Shown here: positions 46,424-58,400 of the stretch, piece by piece | How the letters are laid out: each line of letters opens with the position of its first letter | How positions within the stretch are numbered: position 1 is the first letter of the stretch | NCBI RefSeq assembly: GCF_012273895.1 | Contig: NC_052117.1 | Location: forward strand, 7,014,406-7,078,405 | Length of the DNA stretch: 64,000 nt | Reading direction: 5' to 3' | Origin: Zerene cesonia | Lineage: Eukaryota; Arthropoda; Insecta; Lepidoptera; Pieridae | The notes under the pieces: generated by a model | The model's database searches: none | What the model was told of the DNA's origin: nothing | The model's input: the letters and a program-made list of their open reading frames with translations, nothing else | Position numbers and translations under genes: made by a program

Positions 46424-47188
46424 TCTTTTATAATAACACAGAACAATGGTAAAAAGGCGGTGTTACAATGTAACCCGATTGTATAAATAATTTATAATAA
46501 TCATTTTCTATAATGTACGAATAATATTATTTCTTTACATTACCCGGATAAATAGATCCATCCGAAAGAAAGAATATTCTTAAAAGCTGAACTGATCAAG
46601 TTTAAAAGTATAAAAACTAAGGTACACTTTAATCCTGAAATCTATACTTCCCCGTAACTTCTTTAAAAAAAAACTTTTTATAAAGCAGGTTTTTTGTAAT
46701 GTATAAAAATAGCAACGCTCTTTATTAATTAAAACTTTATTTCACTGTCTTTACTTTAATCTTCTTGTACATATTTATCGATTTATTTAAATAAAGCGCA
46801 AAACTTTGACGTCCAATTAACTATTGTCCTGTACCTATTCTAAAGTGTTTAATAATAAAAAGTAAAAGTGCATGTTTCTCCTATATTAAATTATTTTTTA
46901 TGCATGTATTAATATGTTTTTTTAGGAGGCCAATATATATATAAATCATGTATTCTAATATATTAGGTATCTGTACGGCTGAACCAAACCTTAACAACGA
47001 TAAAAAGAAATTATTCAAATCACAATAAAATGGCGCAAATATTTAGTATCTGTATCCACACTGTGCCAAGCGAAGTCGAGAAAACGATTGCCAAATTAAG
47101 ATATTTTGTTATATAGAACTAATAAACGATGTTCACTATGTAATCATAAAATTTTCATGCAATGAGGAAATTGTATGATTCTTTGATA

Positions 47189-47431
47189 TCTTCACTAATA
47201 TTATAAAGAGGTAACTTATGTATGAACCCTCATAGGAGGCCTGTGTCCCAGCAGTGGGAACATATATAGGCTGATGATGATGATGATGATGATGAACTTA
47301 TGTATGTTTGTAATGTTTTCACGCAAAACCAGTGGACCGATTTCAAAAATTCTTTCACCGTTAGAAAGCTGCAATTCCACTGATTTATATAGGCATATGT
47401 AGCCGCGGGAGAGGCCTTGACGAACAGCTTA
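47189..47431 (+). mobile_element. Helitron-like element (H2 family) hosting a nested RTE fragment
   Basis: TCTTCACTAATATTATAAAG starts the element and CGATTTCAAAAATTCTTTCA follows the nested insertion. The 3' terminus is eroded to CTTA. Without the insert and its duplication it would be about 164 bp. Confidence 0.7.
47225..47291 (+). mobile_element. 5'-truncated RTE-like LINE 3' end, copy 4, with 12-bp TSD
   Basis: 67 bp of the family end terminating in TGATGATGATGATGATG. AACTTATGTATG occurs at 47213-47224 and 47292-47303. The (GAT)n tail is longer than in copy 1. Confidence 0.85.
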
Positions 47432-49771
47432 TTTTAAATATGCTGTTAAAACTACAACGAAGGAATATTTATAGTATAATGATAAAAAGGTGGCAGAGCA
47501 AACAAGTCCATAATAGTTAGAATTTTTGGGATATATTAGTGATAATATACATTTATTATTTATCATACAATTCATATATCAGAAAAAATAGTGATAAAAC
47601 AATATTTATAATAGTAATAGGCGTTGGTCGGGTTGCAAGCTGTAACGTAGCATGGGTAAAGAAGAAGTTACCGAATGGTAAAAGTACTTATAGCATCGGT
47701 GTAGTGGATTTGGTAAAACTCTTTAGTTCCTCTTCTTTATAACATTACACTTTATATATTTGTAGTGTATACATGTGGGTAGTACGTTTGTCAGTTTGCT
47801 ACGGACAATAAAAGTGATTGCATCAAGCCACGTGTTTTGTTACCAATTTAGCCCCAAACACTATAAAATTGTACCAGGGTTTAATAATAATTCTTAGCAT
47901 ACCACATAAATTATTGCGTTCAACCCTTCGCTATAAAGGAACTTTGATCTGTATGTACAAAAGGTGCCTTCGGTAATTTTCCACATGATCCGTTCGAGTT
48001 TTCCCCAGTTTTTCGTAACTCGAGTGCGGGTGATTGGCCTGCGCAGAATTCTAATAAAACTTCGGTATATTCAGTTATCTAAGCAGCACTTGACTTTATA
48101 GGGGCTCTGAGCACCACTCGATTTAAACATCTCATTTCGAGTAATAAATACTTATAAAAATTCGATTGGGAAAATAGTGTATATTGGGCCCTTGATGTGA
48201 AATTTATTCATAAATTATATAATAGCGTTTTTTAGTAATAAGAATTTTGAATATTGAAAAGTTATTCTAAATAGTATATAGAAAATTGTCGTATTTATAT
48301 AACGATTGATTAAGATTTTTATAAATGCATAAAAACTATAAAATTTCAAATTTTTTTATTAACTCTTATGCAATAGTGCGATTTTGTAATATCGCATTAT
48401 ATAATACATAAAATAATTCCTTAAATGTCTGCAACAATATTTCCATATCAAAACTCTCTTGTATTACAACATAAAGTACAATATTATATATTAAATGATT
48501 GTAATTTTACATTCATTCTATAAATAATATAACTTTTCATTTAAATTTTTACAGTTTTCTAATTTGTAAGATAATTGTGATTCATAATAATTGCTGTACA
48601 TAATTATATTAAATGGCATTCGTTTTATATTTATACGTCAACGCGTTTAGTTCCAGCGCCAAGGTGCTGAGTTCAATTAATTATATTGCAATTTAGGCCA
48701 GCTTAAACAGTAAAATTGTTGAATTTTTTTAACAAATTAAATTGAAACAAACGAATCGCGGACGATTAAATTTTCGTGATTCAATAAATTATAAACACAG
48801 AAACTCTTAATTAAATCAGGAAACTTCCGATCCATTTAAATGACTCTGTCAAATTTCAATCGTGGATTGTCCATAAACATTCAGAAGAAAGTTTGTTGAA
48901 ATCAAAAGAGTCGGTTACAAGATCTGAGACATTTAAACTTCACTGTTATTGTAGTGAATTTTCGATAATTTGCGAGTTCCTTCGCGGAAGTTCCATTTTG
49001 TTCTACGAGTGAGTGTATTGGAAAAGTTTTTTGCGTAATTCTTTTAGAATATAGACTTTGACGTAGTTAAAGCCCTTTTAATACTTTTTGGAACGTCAAA
49101 GCGGCTATAGGGTAGACGCAATATGGAGTGCTAGTGGATCATCGTTTTAGTGTAAAGAAAAACGTTCTTTAGATTAAAGTACGCTCATTGGTTGAGTATA
49201 GAGAAAGAGTACTAAATCATAATACGAGATTTATATTTATTCAGGAAACAAAACGTTATGATAGTTTTCGATTGGCTATATTATACTAATAAACCACAGC
49301 TAAAATTCCCAGATATGCTTTAAAAATGTGAATACCATTTTATGTACGCAACGATATTTGCTATTTCACATTTTCAGGCGCTGTTATTTTAGTACTTCAG
49401 CTGTAGTATCATCGACATTACACCCGAATTTTATTTTTTTTACCGTAATTTTTTTTCATAAAAAAAAAGTTGTTTATATAATTTCACTAAAAGTTATAAT
49501 ATTAAAATTGATTTCCATATAAAATAAGGTGTTAATAGTTGTGTATGAGATGTGTCGTATTGTCATTTATTACAAATTTCTATTCGTAACCATTTTTTAT
49601 TTCATTATGGTACCATCTTCGTCCCGTAGTACCGTCGGAGGCATAAATTAGTCAGGTAAATTGACCGTCGTCAACAAACATAATGTGACACCTACGATAG
49701 TCGCTAACTATCCCTTTTTTATCCACATTACAAAGGTTAAATAACATCCTCAAAATGTTGTTAAATACTTA
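47432..49771. other. Gene-free AT-rich stretch
   Basis: No exon or repeat recognised; a few slightly GC-richer patches lie near 47980-48110 and 48940-49140. Confidence 0.4.
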
Positions 49772-49781
49772 ACATTTAAAC

Positions 49782-49954
49782 CGCCTCCTTGGTACAGTGG
49801 TTAAAGCTTGAGCGTAGAACCGACGCACAAAAAAAAAACGTCTCGGTCTGGCAGGACACAGAAGGCTGATCACCTACTTGTCCATAAAAAAAATTGATCA
49901 GTGAAACAGATGTATATCATCTGCCCCACTAGGGGGCACGGGACTTCACTTTAT
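49782..49954 (+). mobile_element. SINE-B, copy 2, nearly complete, with 10-bp TSD
   Basis: Starts CGCCTCCTTGGTACAGTGG (A-box-like). The B box region is replaced by an A-rich run, followed by CTGGCAGGACACAGAAGGCTG, ATCATCTGCCCCAC and GGCACGGGACTTCAC. The duplication ACATTTAAAC lies at 49772-49781 and 49955-49964. Confidence 0.75.
49926..49939 (+). promoter_or_regulatory. CTCF-consensus-like motif within SINE-B
   Basis: CCACTAGGGGGCAC fits the CTCF core CCASYAGRKGGCRS at every position. The other SINE-B copies have diverged here. Binding is not shown. Confidence 0.3.
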
Positions 49955-50558
49955 ACATTTAAACACAATTTAAATTAATGTTTTTCATATACTCAAACAT
50001 TTTGAGCAGGTCAGTAATTATTGCATAGGTAGGTTTCGAACAAAGGGAAATTAGTTAAATTAAATGAAATAAGCATGTATTAGCGTTGTTTATTGTTTAT
50101 TGAATGGAATGGTAATACACTTACACTTATAGGTACTAAATAAGCAAGTTAAACTTTAACTAATAGGTACCAAAAGGTACGGAACAAATTTGACGAATCT
50201 CTTTGATTGGTTGTTAAGTAGGACATTAATTAGGATTGACGAAGGGAACTTTTTAGGGGTGGCCCTTCACGATGTAATTAATCGGTTTCCTAATTGGGGT
50301 TTTTAGCAGCTTTTATATTCCCATCAACCCTTGCGGAAATGCTACAAGGTTGAAATTCTAATTGGAGACCTGAGACGTTGTGAAGATGTAACTGTTTTGG
50401 TTATGAATATTTTTAAATATGACTGTATTTTTTTGTCTATATTATCACAGAACTTTTACTGAACACAGAACTTTAACAGCTGGGGACAATGGTTAAATTT
50501 GGTTCTAACAACTTGAACGCGGTTTTGATTTTTGTTAAAAATAATAATTAAAGGAAGC

Positions 50559-50736
50559 GAGTTCCCGTGTCTTCATGTGGAATATGGGGCAAATGCATTG
50601 AGCATCTAGCAATAGGTGATCAACTTTCTGTGTCCTGTTTGACTGAGACAAGTTTTTAATTAGTCCCCACCGGGAATCGAACCCAGGACCATTCCGTTAT
50701 ACAGACACGCGTTAACCACTAAACCAAGGAGGTGGT
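50559..50736 (-). mobile_element. SINE-B, copy 3, with intact A and B boxes
   Basis: On the minus strand the head reads CCTCCTTGGTTTAGTGGTTA and CTGGGTTCGATTCCCGGTGG, a tRNA-like A box and B box. It runs to CACGGGAACTC at the 3' end. No clear duplication is visible. Confidence 0.75.
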
Positions 50737-50820
50737 CACAAATAATTATTAACGTATTTAGAAATAATTATAAAGTATTTAATGATAATTTCTTTTAGTC
50801 TTGAATATGATAATGAGGAG

Positions 50821-51060
50821 AAAAGTTCCGGTGGGGCGGCGTGGAATGTGGAACGCTCACGCCGCTCAGCTTAACCGTCCTGGTTAAGCTGCTACTCCAC
50901 CTCGCTGCAAGTTTGCGTCTGACCTGACATTAGGCTGCTGCCGAGAGGGTAGCCAATACCAACCAGCAGCTCCCTGCTGGCCTGGCCCCTTATCTAAAGC
51001 GGCTTGACAGAACACATGATTGCTTCTCCGAGGGCCGTGGATATCAACACGCTTCAATGA
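50821..51060. other. GC-rich segment with stable stem-loops
   Basis: Markedly GC-richer than its surroundings. It contains a perfect 10-bp stem CAGCTTAACC/GGTTAAGCTG (50867-50876, 50882-50891) enclosed by GTGGA/TCCAC, and a perfect 7-bp stem CCAGCAG/CTGCTGG with loop CTCC (50963-50980). It could be an old LINE 3' UTR or a structured RNA; no frame is coding. Confidence 0.45.
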
Positions 51061-51080
51061 TTATGAATGAATCACTTGTG

Positions 51081-53329
51081 GAGTATCGTGCATATTTTTT
51101 GTGAGCTAATAAACAATAAGCTATAAACTAATTTTTAAAATTGTTATTCTTATGAGCATTTTACAATAAAGTATTTTTATTTATTTAGTTTGAGACACGA
51201 CATAAGATTTTTTCTATTACTTTTCCTAGATAGACAAATAGATAGACAAGGTAACGTTAATATTTATAATATAATAGTGAGGATTTAATTATTCAGTAAT
51301 CAATGCGAAAAGTAATGACACTTATATATAAATTATTCATTTGAGATATATTCCCGTAAAGAGCCGAAAGCCTATTTAGTTATTAATAAAAGTACTCAGT
51401 ATAGCACTCTATTATTTACAAAACGTCCTAACCAATACTCGGCATTTCGTAAACCTACTTGTTGATAAAAATATAGAATATATTATATAAACAAAGTTTG
51501 GATAAGAGAAAAATTCTCGCGTAAACCCGTTCCTTCGGGACACTGTTGAAACTTATTGAGTTAAAGTTATTTGATAAGCCAAGTCGGAACTGAATATTTT
51601 TATTATATATACAATTTGATTTTCTTCCCTTACACTATATTTTATGCAGTGCGAATGGAAATCTCGTTCAGGAACTGGTAAGGAAACTCATTAAGATAAA
51701 AATAGTGGTTTTGTGATTTATGACGTAATTATTATAAATGAAATATATTTTATCTGTGGGAGATGAGAATGCTGGCAAAAAGTGGGTCGCGTTAGCTCTT
51801 GAAGTATGATCTGTGAAAAGACATGTCCTGAGTCCCCCAGTGAAGCATTACACACGGAATTTGTGCCAGGTCATGTGTTTAGGAATTAAAGACTTAACAA
51901 AACAATTATTAATTATATGTCATTATACTAACGTACTAAAGTTTCTGTTTAGAATACTCGCGTAGAATCAATCACATTAAAATAACGTTTGCATTATTTT
52001 TTAAATCAACTTCGTTCCACAATGCACTATCATAACGAGACTATTCGGAGGTAATTTTATTATGGGGTCTTCTAAGTCAAATATATCCCATCATATTAGG
52101 TAATAATGATATCATATTATTTTGATTTGAAAGTAAAATATGAAGTGAAGTAGTCATATCGCTTTCTTGTGTTTAATTTAAAATAATTGTAATTGTTTTA
52201 GAAAAGTTTGGAGAAACCATTGATTCTTTGCTGGAGTTCTATATTTTTAAAGTCTTTAGCCAACCACCTATCTACATGCAGATATTTTATGCAGTTATAT
52301 AAAGCTCATTTTCTGTTTTTTTTTATCCGATCAATAATCGATAGTATAAAACATTCTTTAACAAGTTTAAAATTAATTATAAGCTTCACTCTTGCAGCCT
52401 GTCACGTTTCTCATCCGAAAAGACGGCAATAAAAATGGATGACTTTTACTGGCGGTAATTTGTTTTAAGCAAAGTGCTTTCTTAGTAGAACGTTTAGAAC
52501 ATAGATATATGACATACTAGAAGTGTTTTATTCAGCGCAATTAAATAAAACAGCATGTCATTTGATACCTTATTATTTATCAAATTAAATATCAACGACA
52601 ACTGAAAACAAAAATTGTGCGAAACAAAATTTTCGAAGAGTTTTCAAACAATCAGCTAATTCTGATAATCAACCTAAGAGTACATTCGACAATATTTCGT
52701 ATAAATTATCTAGATATTTATATCCACGTTTTACGCAGTCACGTGGCCTATGTTACGTAGCTGACAAAACTTTTGCTGTTTAGCTACACGCCACATTTTA
52801 ACTAATTACTCCTTAGAAATTTTACACCCCTTCTCTTTAGGTGAATACATACAAAATGCAGGTGTTCTTACTGCTGATAAATTTAAATTTGCGTACCATT
52901 TCGTGAATTAAATATACCAGCCCTATTGGATTAATTTCTAAGGCTGTTTAGACTTACTTTTACGAGATTAGTTTCGTTATTATACAAAACAGTACAGTTT
53001 ATTGTAATAAAGCAATATCTTTAATTCAAGAAAAACATGCGAGATATTCGGTGACGTTTCATATTCACTTATCATTCATATACGAAGGATCGATAGAAAA
53101 ATGTCAGTCATAAGATTAAGACCGCTTACACACTAACAAACAGTCGCTCGTTTACAGGGCAGCTTTTCTGCAATTCAGATGTGTCGTGCACGTCGTTCGA
53201 ACGAGAATTTTATATATTAGATTCTCCTGATTTTTAGGCTTATTCGACTTGTGGTGAGGTGCAGCCATAGAACAGATAATTAATATGAATATCGAATTAT
53301 GCACCTAAATAAATAAATTCTTGCGACTA
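51081..53329. other. Gene-free AT-rich stretch
   Basis: Nothing recognised; an open frame at 52208-52432 has no support. Confidence 0.4.
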
Positions 53330-53520
53330 GCGAACTCGCCCATTATGTATTACTATTATATTTTCGTGAGCTTGCAACACTGGGTCATCACTACCGACCG
53401 CATGCGTGGGCCGCGCCAGCAGAAGACGATCGCCGGACTTCTGTTTAAACTATGAAATTATGACAGTACGACAGACGCGCTGCTATCGCGCTACTAAAGG
53501 CGCCTAAATGGGAAGGTATT
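53330..53520. other. GC-rich non-repetitive patch
   Basis: CTACCGACCGCATGCGTGGG, CCGCGCCAGCAGAAGACGAT and GACGCGCTGCTATCGCGC. One frame is open for about 30 codons and then stops. It could be a promoter or CpG-rich regulatory element. Confidence 0.3.
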
Positions 53521-53919
53521 CTTAATTTCCTTTCCCTAAGACGGCTTAATTAAACCGTTAATCTTATAAAATAAAAATTCATGAAAGTAAACTCATTGGA
53601 AGTTTTAAACGCAAACTAAAAGTACTAATTAATTCTGGATCGCTAGTTGCCAAGGCTGAACTAGCGAACAGCGGTCCATAACAAAATTACTCGGTTACCA
53701 GTAGCTCTAAATCATTGGTCCACTGCGAATTAATTCACGTTACCTGACACTATCCATGAAGTAATCAGAGCGCTTTTGTGGAAGTGTCTAGGGTTTATCC
53801 AATTGAAATAAGGACGTTAGGATCGTACATGATAGTTTTTAGAAGTCGACTTTATGTTATTTACGGTTTTCGGATATCAATTGTGTATATATTCTTTTGA
53901 ATGAATAATTGTCAATTCA

Positions 53920-54242
53920 GATAATTTGGAACGAATTGGGCCAGCTCGCATCGGGGAAGTACCACACCCTCACAGAAGACCGGCGTGAAATAGCTGCTGT
54001 GTTTGGTTCGGTAAGTGGGGGAGCCGGAGGCACATACCCTTTTCCTTACCTTTCCCAGTCCTTTTCTTTATTCCTTCCACCAATCTATTCTTAATCCCTT
54101 CCCAAAAATTCGGCAATCCATTTGTAGAGGCGTAAGGTCCCTAATGAACCTTATGCCCCTCTAAATGTTAATGGGCGGTGGTAGCGCTTACCAGCAGGCG
54201 TCCCACGAGCTCCATTGCCGACTGAGACATAAAAAAAACAAA
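53920..54242 (+). mobile_element. SINE-A, copy 9, nearly complete
   Basis: GGAACGAATTGGGCCAGCTC, GTGGGGGAGCCGGAGGCACA, TTGTAGAGGCGTAAGGTCC and a TGAGACATAAAAAAAAC end. The poly(A) is short. Confidence 0.85.
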
Positions 54243-55137
54243 TATATATGACGCTTTTCATAACTTGTCAGAATTGATTTAACTATCGAATGTCGAATCA
54301 TTTAGTGGCGGATTTCTACAGATTGTGCCCTGGTGTTCAAATGTTGATTATTGAATGCTAGGCCCAACTACCCTCACTTTCTTAATAGTCTTTGTGACTG
54401 GCTTTCAGCTGAATACATCGATTTGGCAGTTGTGTACAATCGCAATACATTCGTAAACGACTAAACAAATATTAAGCAAAACTCCCTTTTGATTTCTAAC
54501 TCATCGACATGGCATAAAAAGCTTGATGCTATTATAAACGATATCACAGTGCATATCTATTTACTACTTTTCAGTCGACTGAGAATCGGCCAACATCTAT
54601 TTTTAGTTTCTAATCCTAAATGTTAAGTATGGCAGAACAGCGTTTGCCGGGTCAGCTAGAATCTATATAAAGTATCGAAATATCATCTTAAAATAGGTTT
54701 AGCTTGCAGTGATTTAGCACAAACAGAAAGGACAGACAAGCAACAATGTTCTAGTATAATAGTTATAGTCTTATATGTTGCTATACATTTATATTATAAT
54801 ATGTTGTTATTTTGACATTATAAATATAAATTATAAGCTTCAATTAATAATTAATGGCTACCACATAATATTGACTATGTACATATTCATTATTGAAGCA
54901 AAAGGAAAATTTAATTATTATAACAAATTTAAATGATTAGGGGAGAAGTTAATTTATCGTTAATACATAATTTTCAGCATCTATTAAACTGGTTTTAATC
55001 AAAAATATATTCAATCAGTTTATATGTAGCACAATTTTAATTATTACGTCCTTAGTGAACTTTAGGGTTTATCGACTAGAATGTTCTTTATAATTGTTAA
55101 AAGTAATCAATGGATGTATATGCCATAGCAATAAAAT
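54243..55137. other. Gene-free AT-rich stretch
   Basis: A short Helitron-type end GCGTTTGCCGGGTCAGCTAG at about 54641-54660 is the only recognisable piece. Confidence 0.4.
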
Positions 55138-55283
55138 AAATCTGAAGAGTTTGTTCGTTTGAGCGCGCTCATCTCAGGAACTACTGGACCGATTTAAAAA
55201 AAATATTGCATCACTAGTTACTGTTAGGTACGTGATCAGTGAGTTCTTAATGTATCACGTGCAAAGCGGGACCGTTAGGCTAG
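55138..55283 (+). mobile_element. Helitron-like 3' fragment (H2 family)
   Basis: GAGCGCGCTCATCTCAGGAA, CTACTGGACCGATTT and AAAGCGGGACCGTTAGGCTAG; closest in the window to the element at 63855. It ends 40 bp downstream of the stop codon of the DUF1091-like gene. Confidence 0.6.
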
Positions 55284-55323
55284 AAATAAAACCAAAGGTC
55301 TGTCTAGACAGATTCTTATTAAA

Positions 55324-55494
55324 TTATGATTTAATTTTTTCCTTTTTTTTGAACTTTGGGTCGAAATAAACACACATGATGTTCCCCTTCTTCGAAAGTA
55401 TTACAACTTTGAAGATATATTCGCCATAGAAAAACTGATTTCCGATATATTTCGCCATTAGTACTGTTAAATCCATATCAGATAAATAAACGCC
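55324..55494 (-). CDS. Exon 4 (last coding exon) of the DUF1091-like gene
   Basis: Acceptor CTTTTTCCAG before 55494; 56 codons then TAA. The frame stays open upstream to about 55620, but the strong acceptor and the KKG.Y continuity favour this start. The protein ends in a Lys-rich tail (KFKKKEKIKS). Confidence 0.75.
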   Translation of the reverse strand, partial: GVYLSDMDLTVLMAKYIGNQFFYGEYIFKVVILSKKGNIMCVYFDPKFKKKEKIKS

Positions 55495-58400
55495 CTGGAA
55501 AAAGATTTTCATTAAAGCAAAACACCATGAATCATATGAAACGATTCCAACTATGTATGGCTTGAAACTGTAGCGTGTGTCAATTGACGCGAGTATTAAA
55601 AACATCGACAAGTGAACTGGAGTGTTTTGACTCTAAATATGTTGGTTTCATAATTTTGTGAAAACACAGGAACAGTTGAGATGAGTTTTATTGTAATTTT
55701 AATGTTTTAATGTTCTTCGAATAACACTATGTAGTAAACATGTAGTAGTAAACATATATAGTAAAAGCGTATGATAATAAAAAAATACTGCAGTGTTGTT
55801 AGCTCTTTGAATACAATTTTCACATGAAAATATGTTGCTACATATTTTCATATCAATATCAGTATACAAGAGTTAAATAAATAAAAATAAATAAAACTTT
55901 TATTTGCCAGAAAACATGAAGTACATTATTATTATCTTAAAGATGTTACTGAGTAGTGAGCTATATTTAATGCTTTTTTTTTTTTTATTACACAATAACA
56001 GATAATATGAACTGCAGACCTACACTAAGGAAACTTGTATCGTAGGCCTGCAACCCTTCCAGATTGTTTGCAGTTACTCGTTTAAATGAATGATAACAAA
56101 TGTTTTTTATCGTTTTAACTGAGGTTAAATACGATACGCCTTTCACATATAAACGTTAGGTTCATAATGAACATTGAATATAGGTCGTGGACGAATTTCA
56201 ACAAACACCCATGGCCCCTTCACTTATGCGGTTCGACGGAACACAGTGAGGTTTAGTCGATAGGAATCCGATAAAACCCACTGCTTCTTCCTCGGGAGCC
56301 ATGGATTTCTATGCAAGATTGACTTACACTAATAAAGAAAAAAGGTTCATAATGGACACGATAGGTTCAAACCTTTTTAGCACCACAATTCTTGACACCC
56401 AAGTGTGATTCCAGTAAAGCTGCGAATACGTAATGTTGACATGGCTTCTTTATATTGTAGTTCCACATCAATGTTTTTACCCCTTCCTTCATAGTGTACA
56501 CGTATATTTTCATCTAAAGAAAGACAAAAGCACAGAAACAAAAAATGACATAAAAATAGTTAAATCTCACTGTAGTTAATAAAATATATTGAGTAAATTC
56601 GAGTTGCTAAAGGTAGATAAAAGCGGCCGTCTTGTCCGAAGCAAAGGTTGCTACATCAGACATAAAGAAGATGGGTAGATATTTCTCAACTGTTATGAGA
56701 AAAGAACTATAGAAATACTGCACACTGAATAACTGAATCTTAAGTTTGGTTTTAATATCTATGAGTCAGTTTCAGTCTTCTCCGTTTCGTATGTCTCCAA
56801 CTCTAAGTATCATACATCCTTCAACTAATACTAAAATATATGATGATATACAGTCAAAGTTTGTTCCACTAGTTATATCTGTTTGAAGCATTGAATAATC
56901 TTTTAATAGGATTACGCAAGGGGCACAATATGACAATGTCATCCTACTAATATAATAAATGCGAAAGTTTTAGGGATGTGTGTGTGTTTGTTGCTCTTTC
57001 ACGCAAAACTACTGAACCGATTGCAATGAAATTTGGTACATAGATAGCTGTACAACTGAAATAACATACAGGCAACTTTTTGTCCCGATATTCCTACGGG
57101 ATACGGACTTACGCGGGTGAAACCGCGGGGTGCAGCTAGTCTCTCTATTTTTTTATATCCTCAGCTTTGACAAGATATCATTATAATTGAAACATTATCC
57201 ATCCTGAAATAATTTTGTGAATATGATGAAAATGGTTTAATGATAAGATGAGCGCTCGGAATAAAAGAGGGCTTCAAAATGTCTCTGAAGAATTGAGGAA
57301 CATTACAGATAATATAAAGGATAGATCAAACATTATTTCTTGCTCCATATCCATCTGACTTATAACTGTACATAAAAGTGTATTATATAGAAATTGATCT
57401 CACAAATTCGAATATTTTAAAGCAGAATACAAATGAAAGCCGGAAAGTTTATATGTATCCCGGAAAACGGCAAAGCTTCTTAACAGATCAAACTAAAATA
57501 GGTTTGATCTAAATCTGAGACTGGGTTTCGTGAAGATAAATCGACAAAGCTTATAACTTTAACTTGCTCCTTTGGCTGTCGATTTTCTGCGGCTAATTAT
57601 TTTAACTGGCTTCATTTCTATGGCTAGATCAAAAGTTGCGAAGTGGTAATAGGATTTGGAGTTTCAAATTTACATGTGCAAGTCACATATATAACGAGGC
57701 AACCTTCTAGCCCTCTTGATCTCGTTGAAACTAATTGATAGAAAAATTCAATCATCATCATCAGCCCATACATGTTCCCACTGCTGGGACACAGGCCTCC
57801 TATCAGGGTTCAGGCCATAATCCACCACGCTGGCCAAGTGCGGGTTGGCAGATGTCGCATGTCGTCGAACTTTTGATTCTTGGACTTGCCGGTTTCCTCA
57901 CGATGTTTTCCTTCACCATTTTAAACAGAGGTGGATAACAATCCACATTTGCAGATAAATTGAAAAATCAATTTATTTCCTGCACGCTCGCCCGGTCTCG
58001 AACCCCGACTTATCGATTTTGAAGTCCGAGGTTCTCACTACTGAGCCACCACTGCTTTTAATTCTTAAGAAAAATTCAATATCTTTCAATAAATACTTCA
58101 TTTATAAATATTGTTCTTACTTCATCAATACGCGTGTCCTCCAAGAAGGTCATGTTAATCCGGCCAATGTAATGGTTCTCTTCATTTATCAATAACGTGT
58201 TTACGAAGTTGGTTACGTTGACCATTTTTGGACCTCTGCATTGGTCAAAGTGTTCCCATACTACTACATAGGATCCCTGGGATTTATTGAAATATAATTA
58301 AAATTAATTCTATTCCAACTAAAGCATGTTTTTGTTGTTATCAAGTAATTTCTTTAGAAGGGCTTCAATCCCCAAAATATTAAGAAATAAATCATTTACC

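Noticed and set aside
47273..47291. Stand-alone (GAT)n microsatellite
   Set aside because: It is the tail of the RTE-like insertion, as the flanking duplication shows.
55495..55611. Upstream extension of the last exon of the DUF1091-like gene
   Set aside because: The frame stays open and hydrophobic, but CTTTTTCCAG inside it is a strong acceptor and joining there restores the family motif across the junction.
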